Shown: positions 15,149 through 21,978 of the stretch, piece by piece
Position numbering within the stretch: position 1 is the first letter of the stretch
Layout of the letters: every line of letters begins with the position of its first letter
Assembly (NCBI GenBank): GCA_900554585.1
Contig: USHS01000002.1
Coordinates: forward strand, 1-23,099
Source of the DNA: an uncultured Collinsella sp.
Lineage (GTDB): Bacteria; Actinomycetota; Coriobacteriia; Coriobacteriales; Coriobacteriaceae
Reading direction: 5' to 3'
DNA: 23,099 nt
Program-made: the position numbers and the translations under genes
Notes under the pieces: model-generated
Told to the model about the DNA's origin: nothing
Databases searched by the model: none
What the model saw: the letters and a program-made list of their open reading frames with translations, nothing else

Positions 15149-16852
15149 GTGGACGAGGAAGCAAGCATCATCCTGGGGGATGCCATTGCCTTTTGCCAGC
15201 GCGACGGCCAAGATGCGCGCCTCATCAACATGCTGGGGCAATCGCGCGCCGTGAGCCTGACCGAGGACACCTTGACGATTGAGGCTCCCTCACGATTTGC
15301 CATCGCTCAGCTCAAAAAGCATCAGCCGACCATCGAGGCGTACCTGGAAGAGATCGCTTTTGCACCGATTGCGCTCAACATCGTGGCGCCGCAGGGCTCC
15401 GCGGCAGATAACGCCGCACCCGCGGCACCCGTCGTTCCCCCGGCGGCCGCTACCGCCACAGTGTCGGCTCCCGAGCATCAAATCGGCGATGTTTCCCGTG
15501 AAACCATGCCCACCGTCTCGACGCCGGCAGTCCCCATGCCCGCTGCCACACACATGCCTATCGCGCACGACGCAACGCCGGGCGAGGACTCAGGCATCGC
15601 AATCAAAAACACGCTTTCGGCCGACGATTTCCGCCGCATGATGAACCAGATGAAAGGCGGGGCGCCTGCAAAGAGTGCAAAACCAGCCTCCACATCGCCC
15701 ATGAGCGTCCCCGCAGCTGCAGCACCGGCCGAGCAGAACACCGACGACGCGCCACTCGCGGCCAACTCGAAATTCACCTTCGAAAACTTTGTCTACGGCC
15801 CCGAAAACAGCCATGCCTATCGCTCAGCCCTCAAGTTTGCCGCGCTCGCGGACGAACGCGGCACATGCACATCCCTGTTCATCTATGGCAAATCGGGGCT
15901 GGGCAAGACCCATCTACTGCTCGCCATCAAAAACGAACTCGCCGAAAAGTCGCCCGAGATCAAGGTAAAGTACGCCAACTCACAGGCGTACCTCGATGAC
16001 CTGATGACGGAGTTCGACCGCCAAAAGAAGAGCAACGCCCCCATCATGCAGGCATACCACGGCGTGGACGTGCTCATCATTGACGACATTCAAAACATCA
16101 TTGGCAAGCGCGCGAGCGTGGACTACTTCTTCCAGCTCATGGACGAGTTTATCCGCAATAACAAAAAAGTCGTCATCGCGGCCGACCGCGCACCCAAAGA
16201 CCTGAGCATGGACGAACGCCTGACCAGCCGCTTTAACGCCGGTATGCTCTGTTTGGTGGCAGAGCCCAGCTACGAGATGAAATACAAGATCTTGCAGCGC
16301 TACTACGAGAACACGATAGCCGCCGCACCCGAGGTGGGTGACGACTCGCTGTTGGCGGCCTACGGTGGCGATGGCGGGCATCTGACCGACGAGCACTTTA
16401 AGCACATGGCGGAGGTGTCGGGGACCAACATTCGCGAACTCGAGAGCTTCTGCGAACGCTGTGCCGGCGAGGCCGGAGACCGCGAGCGCGAGGGCAGCGA
16501 GCTCAGCTTCGACGACATCGACGCCATCGCAAGCCAATACTTCGATACGTCGGCCAAGAAGATCAACGTGCAGACGGTCCAGTCTGTCATCGAGGAGCAA
16601 TATGGCGTGACGCACGAGGAGCTCATCGGCCCGCGCCGCAACGCCAACATTGCCAAAGCCCGCCACATCGCCATCTATCTGGCCATCGAGATGTGCGAGA
16701 TGACGACTACGGCGGTGGGCGCGGAGTTTGGCAACCGCAACCACTCAACCGTCAGCACAAGCTATAAAAAGGTCCAGAAGATGATTCAGGAAGACCGCAC
16801 CGTAACCGAAGATCTCAAATCGCTGCGAGATAAAATTACACTGCGCTCGTAG
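15149..16852 (+). CDS. dnaA: chromosomal replication initiator protein DnaA
   Basis: The 567-residue AAA+ protein binds DnaA boxes and melts the origin. GTG 15149 follows GGGAG by 5 bases. Domain I is residues about 1-80. Domain II (about 82-205) is a long Ala/Pro-rich linker. Domain III has GKSGLGKTH (247-255, Walker A), DVLIIDDIQ (307-315, Walker B) and ERLTSRF near 357-362. Domain IV (about 475-567) carries the box-binding signature as RHIAIYLAIEMC then VGAEFGNRNHSTV (523-535). Most DnaA proteins have GGRDHTTV there; here Asp433 (E. coli numbering) is Asn531 and Thr435 is Ser533, while Arg399 (Arg505) and His434 (His532) are kept. A parS-like sequence is embedded in the linker-coding DNA at 15490. 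Confidence 0.97.
   Translation: MDEEASIILGDAIAFCQRDGQDARLINMLGQSRAVSLTEDTLTIEAPSRFAIAQLKKHQPTIEAYLEEIAFAPIALNIVAPQGSAADNAAPAAPVVPPAAATATVSAPEHQIGDVSRETMPTVSTPAVPMPAATHMPIAHDATPGEDSGIAIKNTLSADDFRRMMNQMKGGAPAKSAKPASTSPMSVPAAAAPAEQNTDDAPLAANSKFTFENFVYGPENSHAYRSALKFAALADERGTCTSLFIYGKSGLGKTHLLLAIKNELAEKSPEIKVKYANSQAYLDDLMTEFDRQKKSNAPIMQAYHGVDVLIIDDIQNIIGKRASVDYFFQLMDEFIRNNKKVVIAADRAPKDLSMDERLTSRFNAGMLCLVAEPSYEMKYKILQRYYENTIAAAPEVGDDSLLAAYGGDGGHLTDEHFKHMAEVSGTNIRELESFCERCAGEAGDREREGSELSFDDIDAIASQYFDTSAKKINVQTVQSVIEEQYGVTHEELIGPRRNANIAKARHIAIYLAIEMCEMTTTAVGAEFGNRNHSTVSTSYKKVQKMIQEDRTVTEDLKSLRDKITLRS
15490..15505. promoter_or_regulatory. parS-like site inside dnaA (two mismatches)
   Basis: TGTTTCCCGTGAAACC differs from parS at positions 7 and 16. 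It is read in frame as Val-Ser-Arg-Glu-Thr (residues 115-119) in the disordered domain II linker, where protein sequence is little constrained. It could be a weak ParB site or a decayed parS. Confidence 0.45.
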
Positions 16853-16867
16853 GGAAATAGAGACACC

Positions 16868-17040
16868 TGTTGAAAACTTGTCGAAACTCCGGGCATAACA
16901 TGTCTAAAACTCACTCCAAGGCGATGAAAAGTTTTCCGCAGGTTTTGGACGTGGAAAACACGGTCGGTTGCGCACAGGTTGCTGTCGATTCTCTTTTTGG
17001 GGTTGACCAGCGCTTTTGGGAGTAATCAACAGTTTCGTCA
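16868..17040. other. oriC: oriC right part: DnaA-box cluster between dnaA and dnaN
   Basis: The box-like nonamers are TTTTCAACA (16868-16876, minus), GTTTCGACA (16879-16887, minus, 11 bp further), TTTTCCGCA (16932-16940, plus), TTTTCCACG (16950-16958, minus) and TAATCAACA (17023-17031, plus). A weak GTTTCGTCA (17032-17040) directly abuts the last. They fill the 238-bp dnaA-dnaN gap, the usual site of oriC in Gram-positive bacteria, and precede an AT-rich element. Confidence 0.75.
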
Positions 17041-17043
17041 GTG

Positions 17044-17078
17044 CTATTACTATTATTAAGATATTTATATCTATAGAA
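17044..17078. other. DNA unwinding element with DnaA-trio-like repeats
   Basis: CTATTACTATTATTA (17044-17058) is five successive C/T-T-A triplets. Read on the opposite strand, these are the 3'-G/A-A-T-5' DnaA-trio motif described in Bacillus subtilis, on which DnaA filaments load during melting. An almost pure A/T stretch (17061-17070) follows, in a region otherwise GC-rich. The order box, short spacer, trios, AT stretch matches the B. subtilis origin. The dnaN start is 13 bp further on. Confidence 0.7.
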
Positions 17079-17090
17079 AGGTATTAAAAG

Positions 17091-18194
17091 ATGAAGTTCA
17101 CCGTCAGCCAAAGCTCGCTCACGCAAGCCATCGGCGTCGTTATGAAAGGCGTCGCTTCGGCATCTACACTTCCCATCCTGTCGGGCGTGCTCGTTAAGGC
17201 GCAGGACGGCATCTTGGAATTCCAAACTTCAAACTACACCATCTCGATTCGTCATCGCATTGCCGCGCATGTCGAAGAAGAGGGCGAGATGGTGATTCCC
17301 TGCAAGATGCTCTCGAACATTACGAAGACCCTTCCCGACGCCCCGGTTACCTTTGAGCTCTCGGAGCGCCAGGTGCTGATCGGATGCGAGAAGAGTTCCT
17401 TCCGCCTCAACACGCTCGACGCCAACGATTTCCCCGAGTTCCCCGCCTATGCCATCGAAAGTGCGGTGGAGCTCCCGACCGATATCCTGTCCGAGATGGT
17501 CGGCCGCGTGTGGCGCGTCACTTCGACCGATAAGGCCCGCCCCATCCTGGGAGGCGTGCACATGAAGGTCGAGAACAACACCGTGCGCCTGGTGGCAACC
17601 GACTCCTTCCGCCTTGCCGTATGCGACACCCAGGTCGAGACCTCGACGCTCGAGGGGTCCTTTGAGCTCAACGTTCCGGCCGACGCCTTCAACGACGCCC
17701 TGAGCATCATGGCCAGCCAGGCGACCATCATGATCGGCGCCACCGACACCCAGGTTGTCTTTGAGGCCGGCAACACCACCTATGTGTCGCGCCGTATCGA
17801 AGGCGTGTACCCCAACTACAAGCAGCTCATCCCCGATTCGTGCGTGACGAGCGTCAAGATCGACGTGGCGGCTTTTAATGCCGCCCTCAAGCGCGTGGCG
17901 GTCATCGCGAGCGCGAACCCCGCCGTCAAGTTCGAGATTGATGTCGAGAACGGTCAGATGGGCCTGTCCTCCATCTCCAATGACCAGGATCTGGCGCAGG
18001 AGACGATCGATGTCGAGGCCGAGGGCGAGTCGGGCACCATCGCCTTTAACTACCACTACATCTTTGGCTGCCTCAATGCCCTGTCCAAGGAGAAGGAGAT
18101 CACGCTGGAGCTCAAGAGCTACTCGCAGGCGGGTATCTTTAAGTCCTACGACAAGATCAACTACCTGTACCTGGTCATGCCGGTTCGCATCTAG
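17091..18194 (+). CDS. dnaN: DNA polymerase III beta sliding clamp
   Basis: The 367-residue protein forms the ring that tethers the replicative polymerase to DNA. The start MKFTVSQSSLTQAIGVVMKG and the end YLYLVMPVRI are typical of the family, and the length is that of a full three-domain clamp. FRLAVCDTQ in the middle domain and YPNYKQLIPDS are conserved signatures. ATG 17091 follows AAAGG by 9 bases in the AT-rich leader. The gene begins immediately after the unwinding element and is followed 9 bases later by recF. Confidence 0.98.
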   Translation: MKFTVSQSSLTQAIGVVMKGVASASTLPILSGVLVKAQDGILEFQTSNYTISIRHRIAAHVEEEGEMVIPCKMLSNITKTLPDAPVTFELSERQVLIGCEKSSFRLNTLDANDFPEFPAYAIESAVELPTDILSEMVGRVWRVTSTDKARPILGGVHMKVENNTVRLVATDSFRLAVCDTQVETSTLEGSFELNVPADAFNDALSIMASQATIMIGATDTQVVFEAGNTTYVSRRIEGVYPNYKQLIPDSCVTSVKIDVAAFNAALKRVAVIASANPAVKFEIDVENGQMGLSSISNDQDLAQETIDVEAEGESGTIAFNYHYIFGCLNALSKEKEITLELKSYSQAGIFKSYDKINYLYLVMPVRI

Positions 18195-18203
18195 CGCTGC
18201 GCC

Positions 18204-19310
18204 ATGACCATGTTTGCCCGCAACCTTTCCGTCGCGCGCTACCGCAGTTTCGATAGCTACCGTCTTGACCTGGACGAGGGCGTGACGGTGCTTGCGGGGC
18301 CCAACGCGGCGGGAAAGACCAACCTTATAGAGGCGCTGCAGCTTTTGACGAGCGGCGCCTCGTTTAGGCATCCCACCGCTACCGAGCTCGTGCACGACGG
18401 CACAGGCTCGTGCAGGCTCGAGTTGAGACTCGAGGGCGATGGCCGCGTGCTCGATATGGGGCTGGGCGTTGAGGACGGCAAGCGCTCGTTTAGCCGTAAC
18501 GGCAAGAGATGTTCGGCCGCCGGCGTGCGCGGGGTTTTGCCGAGCGTGCTGTTTTGCCCCGATCATCTGGATATGGTCAAACGCGGTGCCAGTGTGCGCC
18601 GCGCCGCCCTCGATGACTTTGGCGTTCAGCTGAGCGCCCGTTACGCCGACCTGGCGAGCACCTACGGGCGTTGCGTGACGCAGCGCAACGCCCTGCTCAA
18701 GGAGTCCTGGTGCTGCCGCGAGATGCTCGGCGCATGGAATGACTCCATCGCCCGCGCCGGGTCAGCCCTACTCGTACATCGTTTAGCCCTGCTCGACCGG
18801 CTGGCAGGCCATGTGCGCGCCGCGTATGGGCAGGTGGCGTCCGGTGAGGACGCAGGCGTGTCCTATGTGTCCACGCTGGGGGATTTGCCTCAAGCCGAAG
18901 GGCGCGAGGAACTTAAAGACTGGGCGTACGAGCATATGCTCGCGGCCCTCGATGAGCGCGCCGATGAGGAGATGCGCCGCGGCGTGACGCTTGTGGGTCC
19001 GCATCGCGACGAGATTGAGTTTTCCGTCGCGGGCCGATCGGCCCGTTCATTTGCCAGCCAGGGCCAGCAGCGAACGCTGGTGCTTGCCTGGAAGGTGGCA
19101 GAAGTGGCCGTGGCGCGCGATATCCTGGGCACCGCGCCACTGCTGCTTTTGGACGACGTGATGAGCGAGCTCGATGGCGAACGACGCGGTGCTTTTCTGC
19201 AATTGATTGGCGATGACATCCAGACGGTCATAACCACCACCAACCTGGGGTACTTTACTGATGACCTGCTTGAACGAGCCAAGGTGGTGAGCATGGGTGA
19301 GGCGTGCTAA
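18204..19310 (+). CDS. recF: DNA replication and repair protein RecF
   Basis: The 368-residue SMC-like ATPase helps load RecA at single-strand gaps and stalled forks. GPNAAGKT (32-39) is Walker A. SFASQGQQRTLVLAWKVAE is the ABC-type signature region, and LLLLDDVMSELD is Walker B plus D-loop. The N-terminal ARYRSFDSYRLDL matches the family's NFRN-Y segment. Two close ATGs (18204, 18210) are possible starts, neither with a strong ribosome site, which fits coupling to dnaN. The end overlaps the DUF721 gene by 14 bases. Confidence 0.97.
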   Translation: MTMFARNLSVARYRSFDSYRLDLDEGVTVLAGPNAAGKTNLIEALQLLTSGASFRHPTATELVHDGTGSCRLELRLEGDGRVLDMGLGVEDGKRSFSRNGKRCSAAGVRGVLPSVLFCPDHLDMVKRGASVRRAALDDFGVQLSARYADLASTYGRCVTQRNALLKESWCCREMLGAWNDSIARAGSALLVHRLALLDRLAGHVRAAYGQVASGEDAGVSYVSTLGDLPQAEGREELKDWAYEHMLAALDERADEEMRRGVTLVGPHRDEIEFSVAGRSARSFASQGQQRTLVLAWKVAEVAVARDILGTAPLLLLDDVMSELDGERRGAFLQLIGDDIQTVITTTNLGYFTDDLLERAKVVSMGEAC

Positions 19311-19860
19311 TTACGAGCGCGAGAACGGAACGGTTGCCTTTGGCGGCTTTTTGGATGCCGAGCGTCAGCGCATCCTGGCGGCCGCGACACCTGAGCGCCG
19401 CGCGCAAATGGAGGCTGCAGAGGAATCTCGTGCGGTCTATCATGCCTGGAATGCGGTGTGCTCGGGTACGCGCGAGGGACGCCATGTGACAGGCCTGCGC
19501 TACCTGCCCGAGTCCAATGAGCTGCTGGTGTATCTCGATTCGCCCTCGTGGACGCAGGAGATGACGCTGCTGCGCGAGATCATCCGGGCGCGCATGGAGC
19601 GGGCCGGCGCGCATGTGGACGGCCTGGTGTTCAAAACGACCGCGCCCGGTCACACGCCGCCGGCTGCCAAGGAGCGTCTGCGCCCGGCCGTGACCGAGCG
19701 CCCGCCGGCTCCGCATACCGATCTCAGTGAAGACGAACGCGGCGAGATCGAGCGCCAAGTGGCGCCCATCGAAGATCAAAAACTGCGCGAGGCCCTCGAG
19801 AATGCCATGAGAGCCAGTGCCGAGTGGGCCAAGGGCGTGCAAAGCAAAAAAGAGCCTTAA
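19297..19860 (+). CDS. dciA: DUF721/DciA-family protein, probable replicative helicase loader
   Basis: The predicted protein has 187 residues. GTG 19297 lies within the end of recF and is preceded by AAGGTGGTGAG, so it is coupled to recF. Residues about 47-105 match DUF721: VYHAWNAVC, then ESNELLVYLDSPSWTQEMTLLREIIRARM, with the conserved Trp and the L-V-Y-L-D-S-x-x-W strand. A long charged C-terminal tail (about 115-187) looks disordered. DciA is known to help load the DnaB helicase in bacteria without DnaC. Position between recF and gyrB is classical for actinobacteria. Family membership is fairly sure; helicase loading here is by homology. Confidence 0.88.
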   Translation: MRRANYERENGTVAFGGFLDAERQRILAAATPERRAQMEAAEESRAVYHAWNAVCSGTREGRHVTGLRYLPESNELLVYLDSPSWTQEMTLLREIIRARMERAGAHVDGLVFKTTAPGHTPPAAKERLRPAVTERPPAPHTDLSEDERGEIERQVAPIEDQKLREALENAMRASAEWAKGVQSKKEP

Positions 19861-19886
19861 ATCGCATCTGGTGGCCTTGTAGAGCC

Positions 19887-19916
19887 AAATACCCTCGCTC
19901 CCGAGGGTATTTTTTT
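19887..19916 (+). terminator. Rho-independent terminator after dciA
   Basis: ATACCCTCG (19889-19897) pairs perfectly with CGAGGGTAT (19902-19910) across a 4-base loop, followed by a run of seven T (19910-19916). It closes the dnaN-recF-dciA unit, so gyrB needs its own promoter in the following 49 bp; I see no convincing one there. Confidence 0.95.
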
Positions 19917-19965
19917 ACGATAAACTAGTAAGGCTGTACACATTTTCTTAGCTGAAGGAGGACGT

Positions 19966-21933
19966 GTGGCAAACGAAAACGATTACGATGGCGGCGAGAT
20001 TAAGATTCTCGAAGGTCTCGAGGCCGTTCGTAAGCGCCCGGGCATGTACATCGGCTCGACGAGCGCCAGCGGCCTGCATCACCTGGTGTGGGAGATCGTT
20101 GACAACTCCGTTGACGAGGCCATGGCCGGTTTCTGCACCGAGATTCAGGTGACGGTCCACGCCGACAACTCCATCACGGTCGTCGACAACGGGCGAGGCA
20201 TCCCCGTCGACGAGCATCCCATCAAAAAGATCCCGACGCTCGAGGTCGTTATGACGATCCTGCACGCCGGCGGTAAGTTCGATAACTCGGCCTACAAGGT
20301 CTCGGGCGGCCTGCATGGCGTGGGCATCTCCGTCGTCAACGCGCTGTCCAAGCGCGTGGTCGTGCAGGTGCGCCGTGATGGCAGCGTCTACGAGATGGAG
20401 TTCTCGCGTGGCAAGACCGTCAAGAAGATGGAGGTCGTGGGCACCTCGGATTCGACGGGTACCACCGTCAACTTCTGGCCCGACGACGAGATCTTCGAGA
20501 CCTGTGTCTACGATTTCGATACACTGCACAACCGTCTGCAAGAGACGGCATTCCTCAATAAGAATCTAAAGATTGTGCTGACCGACGAGCGCGAGGCGAC
20601 TCCCCACGTGGAGGAGTTCTGCTACGAGGGCGGCATCATCGACTTCGTTAAGTTCCTCAATGACGGCAAAGACGTCCCCGAGGCCTTTAAGGAGCCCATC
20701 TACATTGAGGGTAAATCGGATCCGGATGCGCCCGTGACCAAGATGGGCGAGGTCGAGGTGTCCCTGCAGTGGAATGCCGGCTATGGCGAGAACGTCATGT
20801 CGTTTGCCAACGACATCTACACCCCCGAAGGCGGCATGCATCTCGAGGGTTTCCGCACCGCTCTCACCCGTGTGATCAACGATTACGCCCGCAAGCAGAA
20901 CCTGCTCAAGGAGAAGGACGCCAACCTGAGCGGCGACGACGTGCGCGAGGGCCTTTCGGCCGTCATTTCGGTTAAACTGCCCGATCCGCAGTTTGAGGGC
21001 CAGACCAAGGCCAAGCTCGGCAGCTCCTACATGCGCGCGCTCACGCTCAAGATTGTGACCGATGGACTGACCGATTATCTGGAGGAGCACCCCAAGCCCG
21101 CCCGCGAGATCGTCAAGAAGGCCCAGCAGGCATGTAAAGCCCGCAACGCCGCCCGCAAGGCGCGCGAGGCGACCCGCCGCAAGAGCCTGCTCGAGACGGC
21201 GTCGCTGCCCGGCAAACTCGCCGACTGCTCGGTACGCGATGCCGAGCTGACCGAGCTCTTCATCGTAGAGGGCGACTCGGCAGCAGGCGCCATCCGTACG
21301 TCGCGCGATGCCGAGTTCCAGGGTGTCATGCCCGTCCGCGGCAAGATCCTCAACTGCCTGAAGGAGGATTATCCGCGTATCTTTAAGTCCGACATCATCA
21401 TGGACCTCATGCGCGTGCTGGGCTGCGGCGTGGAGATCAAAGACAAGCGCATCAAGAACCTTGGCGCCTTTGACCTGGACAACCTCAACTGGAACAAGGT
21501 CATTATCTGTACGGACGCCGACGTCGACGGTTACCACATCCGCACGCTTGTGCTCACCATGCTCTATCGCCTGGTGCCCACGCTCATCGAAGAGGGTTAC
21601 GTGTATATCGCCGAGTCGCCGCTCTACGAGATCAATTGCAAAGAAAAGACCTACTTTGCCTACACCGAGCTCGAAAAGAACGGCATCCTTAAGGAGATTG
21701 GCGACCAAAAGTGCTCCATCAACCGCTCCAAGGGTCTTGGTGAGAACGACCCGGACATGATGTGGCTCACCACCATGAACCCCGAGACGCGCCGTCTGAT
21801 CAAGGTAGAACCCGAGGACGTCACCAAGATGGAAACCATGTTCAACCTTCTGCTGGGCAACGACGAGGCGGGCCGCAAGCGCCATATCTCCGAGCACGGC
21901 AAGGAATACCTAGACCAGCTGGACCTGCAGTAG
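19966..21933 (+). CDS. gyrB: type IIA DNA topoisomerase ATPase subunit (GyrB type)
   Basis: The predicted protein has 655 residues. GTG 19966 follows AAGGAGGA closely. The GHKL ATPase domain has EIVDNSVDEA (43-52), DNGRGIP (74-80) and GGLHGVGISVVNALS. A transducer domain follows, then a TOPRIM domain with VEGDSAAGAIRTSRD and TDADVDGYHIRT, ending HGKEYLDQLDLQ. With subunit A it passes duplexes through double-strand breaks using ATP. The N-terminal half is ordinary GyrB. The TOPRIM half departs from the common EGDSAGGSAKQGRDR and LNVEKA patterns (here CLKEDYPRIFKSD and LNWNKVIICTDADVDG), closer to a divergent GyrB/ParE lineage I associate with some clostridia. Gyrase versus topoisomerase IV cannot be settled from this gene alone. 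Confidence 0.93.
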   Translation: MANENDYDGGEIKILEGLEAVRKRPGMYIGSTSASGLHHLVWEIVDNSVDEAMAGFCTEIQVTVHADNSITVVDNGRGIPVDEHPIKKIPTLEVVMTILHAGGKFDNSAYKVSGGLHGVGISVVNALSKRVVVQVRRDGSVYEMEFSRGKTVKKMEVVGTSDSTGTTVNFWPDDEIFETCVYDFDTLHNRLQETAFLNKNLKIVLTDEREATPHVEEFCYEGGIIDFVKFLNDGKDVPEAFKEPIYIEGKSDPDAPVTKMGEVEVSLQWNAGYGENVMSFANDIYTPEGGMHLEGFRTALTRVINDYARKQNLLKEKDANLSGDDVREGLSAVISVKLPDPQFEGQTKAKLGSSYMRALTLKIVTDGLTDYLEEHPKPAREIVKKAQQACKARNAARKAREATRRKSLLETASLPGKLADCSVRDAELTELFIVEGDSAAGAIRTSRDAEFQGVMPVRGKILNCLKEDYPRIFKSDIIMDLMRVLGCGVEIKDKRIKNLGAFDLDNLNWNKVIICTDADVDGYHIRTLVLTMLYRLVPTLIEEGYVYIAESPLYEINCKEKTYFAYTELEKNGILKEIGDQKCSINRSKGLGENDPDMMWLTTMNPETRRLIKVEPEDVTKMETMFNLLLGNDEAGRKRHISEHGKEYLDQLDLQ

Positions 21934-21978
21934 CACTAAATCGATAACGTCGGCCTTAAAGAAGTTCAAGAGGAAATC

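Noticed and set aside
15980..16744. A 254-codon minus-strand frame opposite dnaA domains III-IV
   Set aside because: It is a shadow of dnaA with no motif; dnaA Walker and box-binding motifs fix the real frame.
16911..17225. A 104-codon minus-strand frame across the dnaA-dnaN gap
   Set aside because: It runs through the DnaA-box cluster and unwinding element and into dnaN, with no domain; a non-coding origin explains the region better.
17229..18566. A 445-codon open frame on the minus strand opposite dnaN and recF
   Set aside because: Its translation is repetitive in Val, Asp, His, Gly and Leu, as expected for the reverse of GC-rich coding DNA. It spans two certain genes and has no recognisable domain.
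20566..21897. A 443-codon open frame on the minus strand opposite gyrB
   Set aside because: It lies entirely within gyrB, whose motifs are unambiguous. The reverse frame is a composition artefact.
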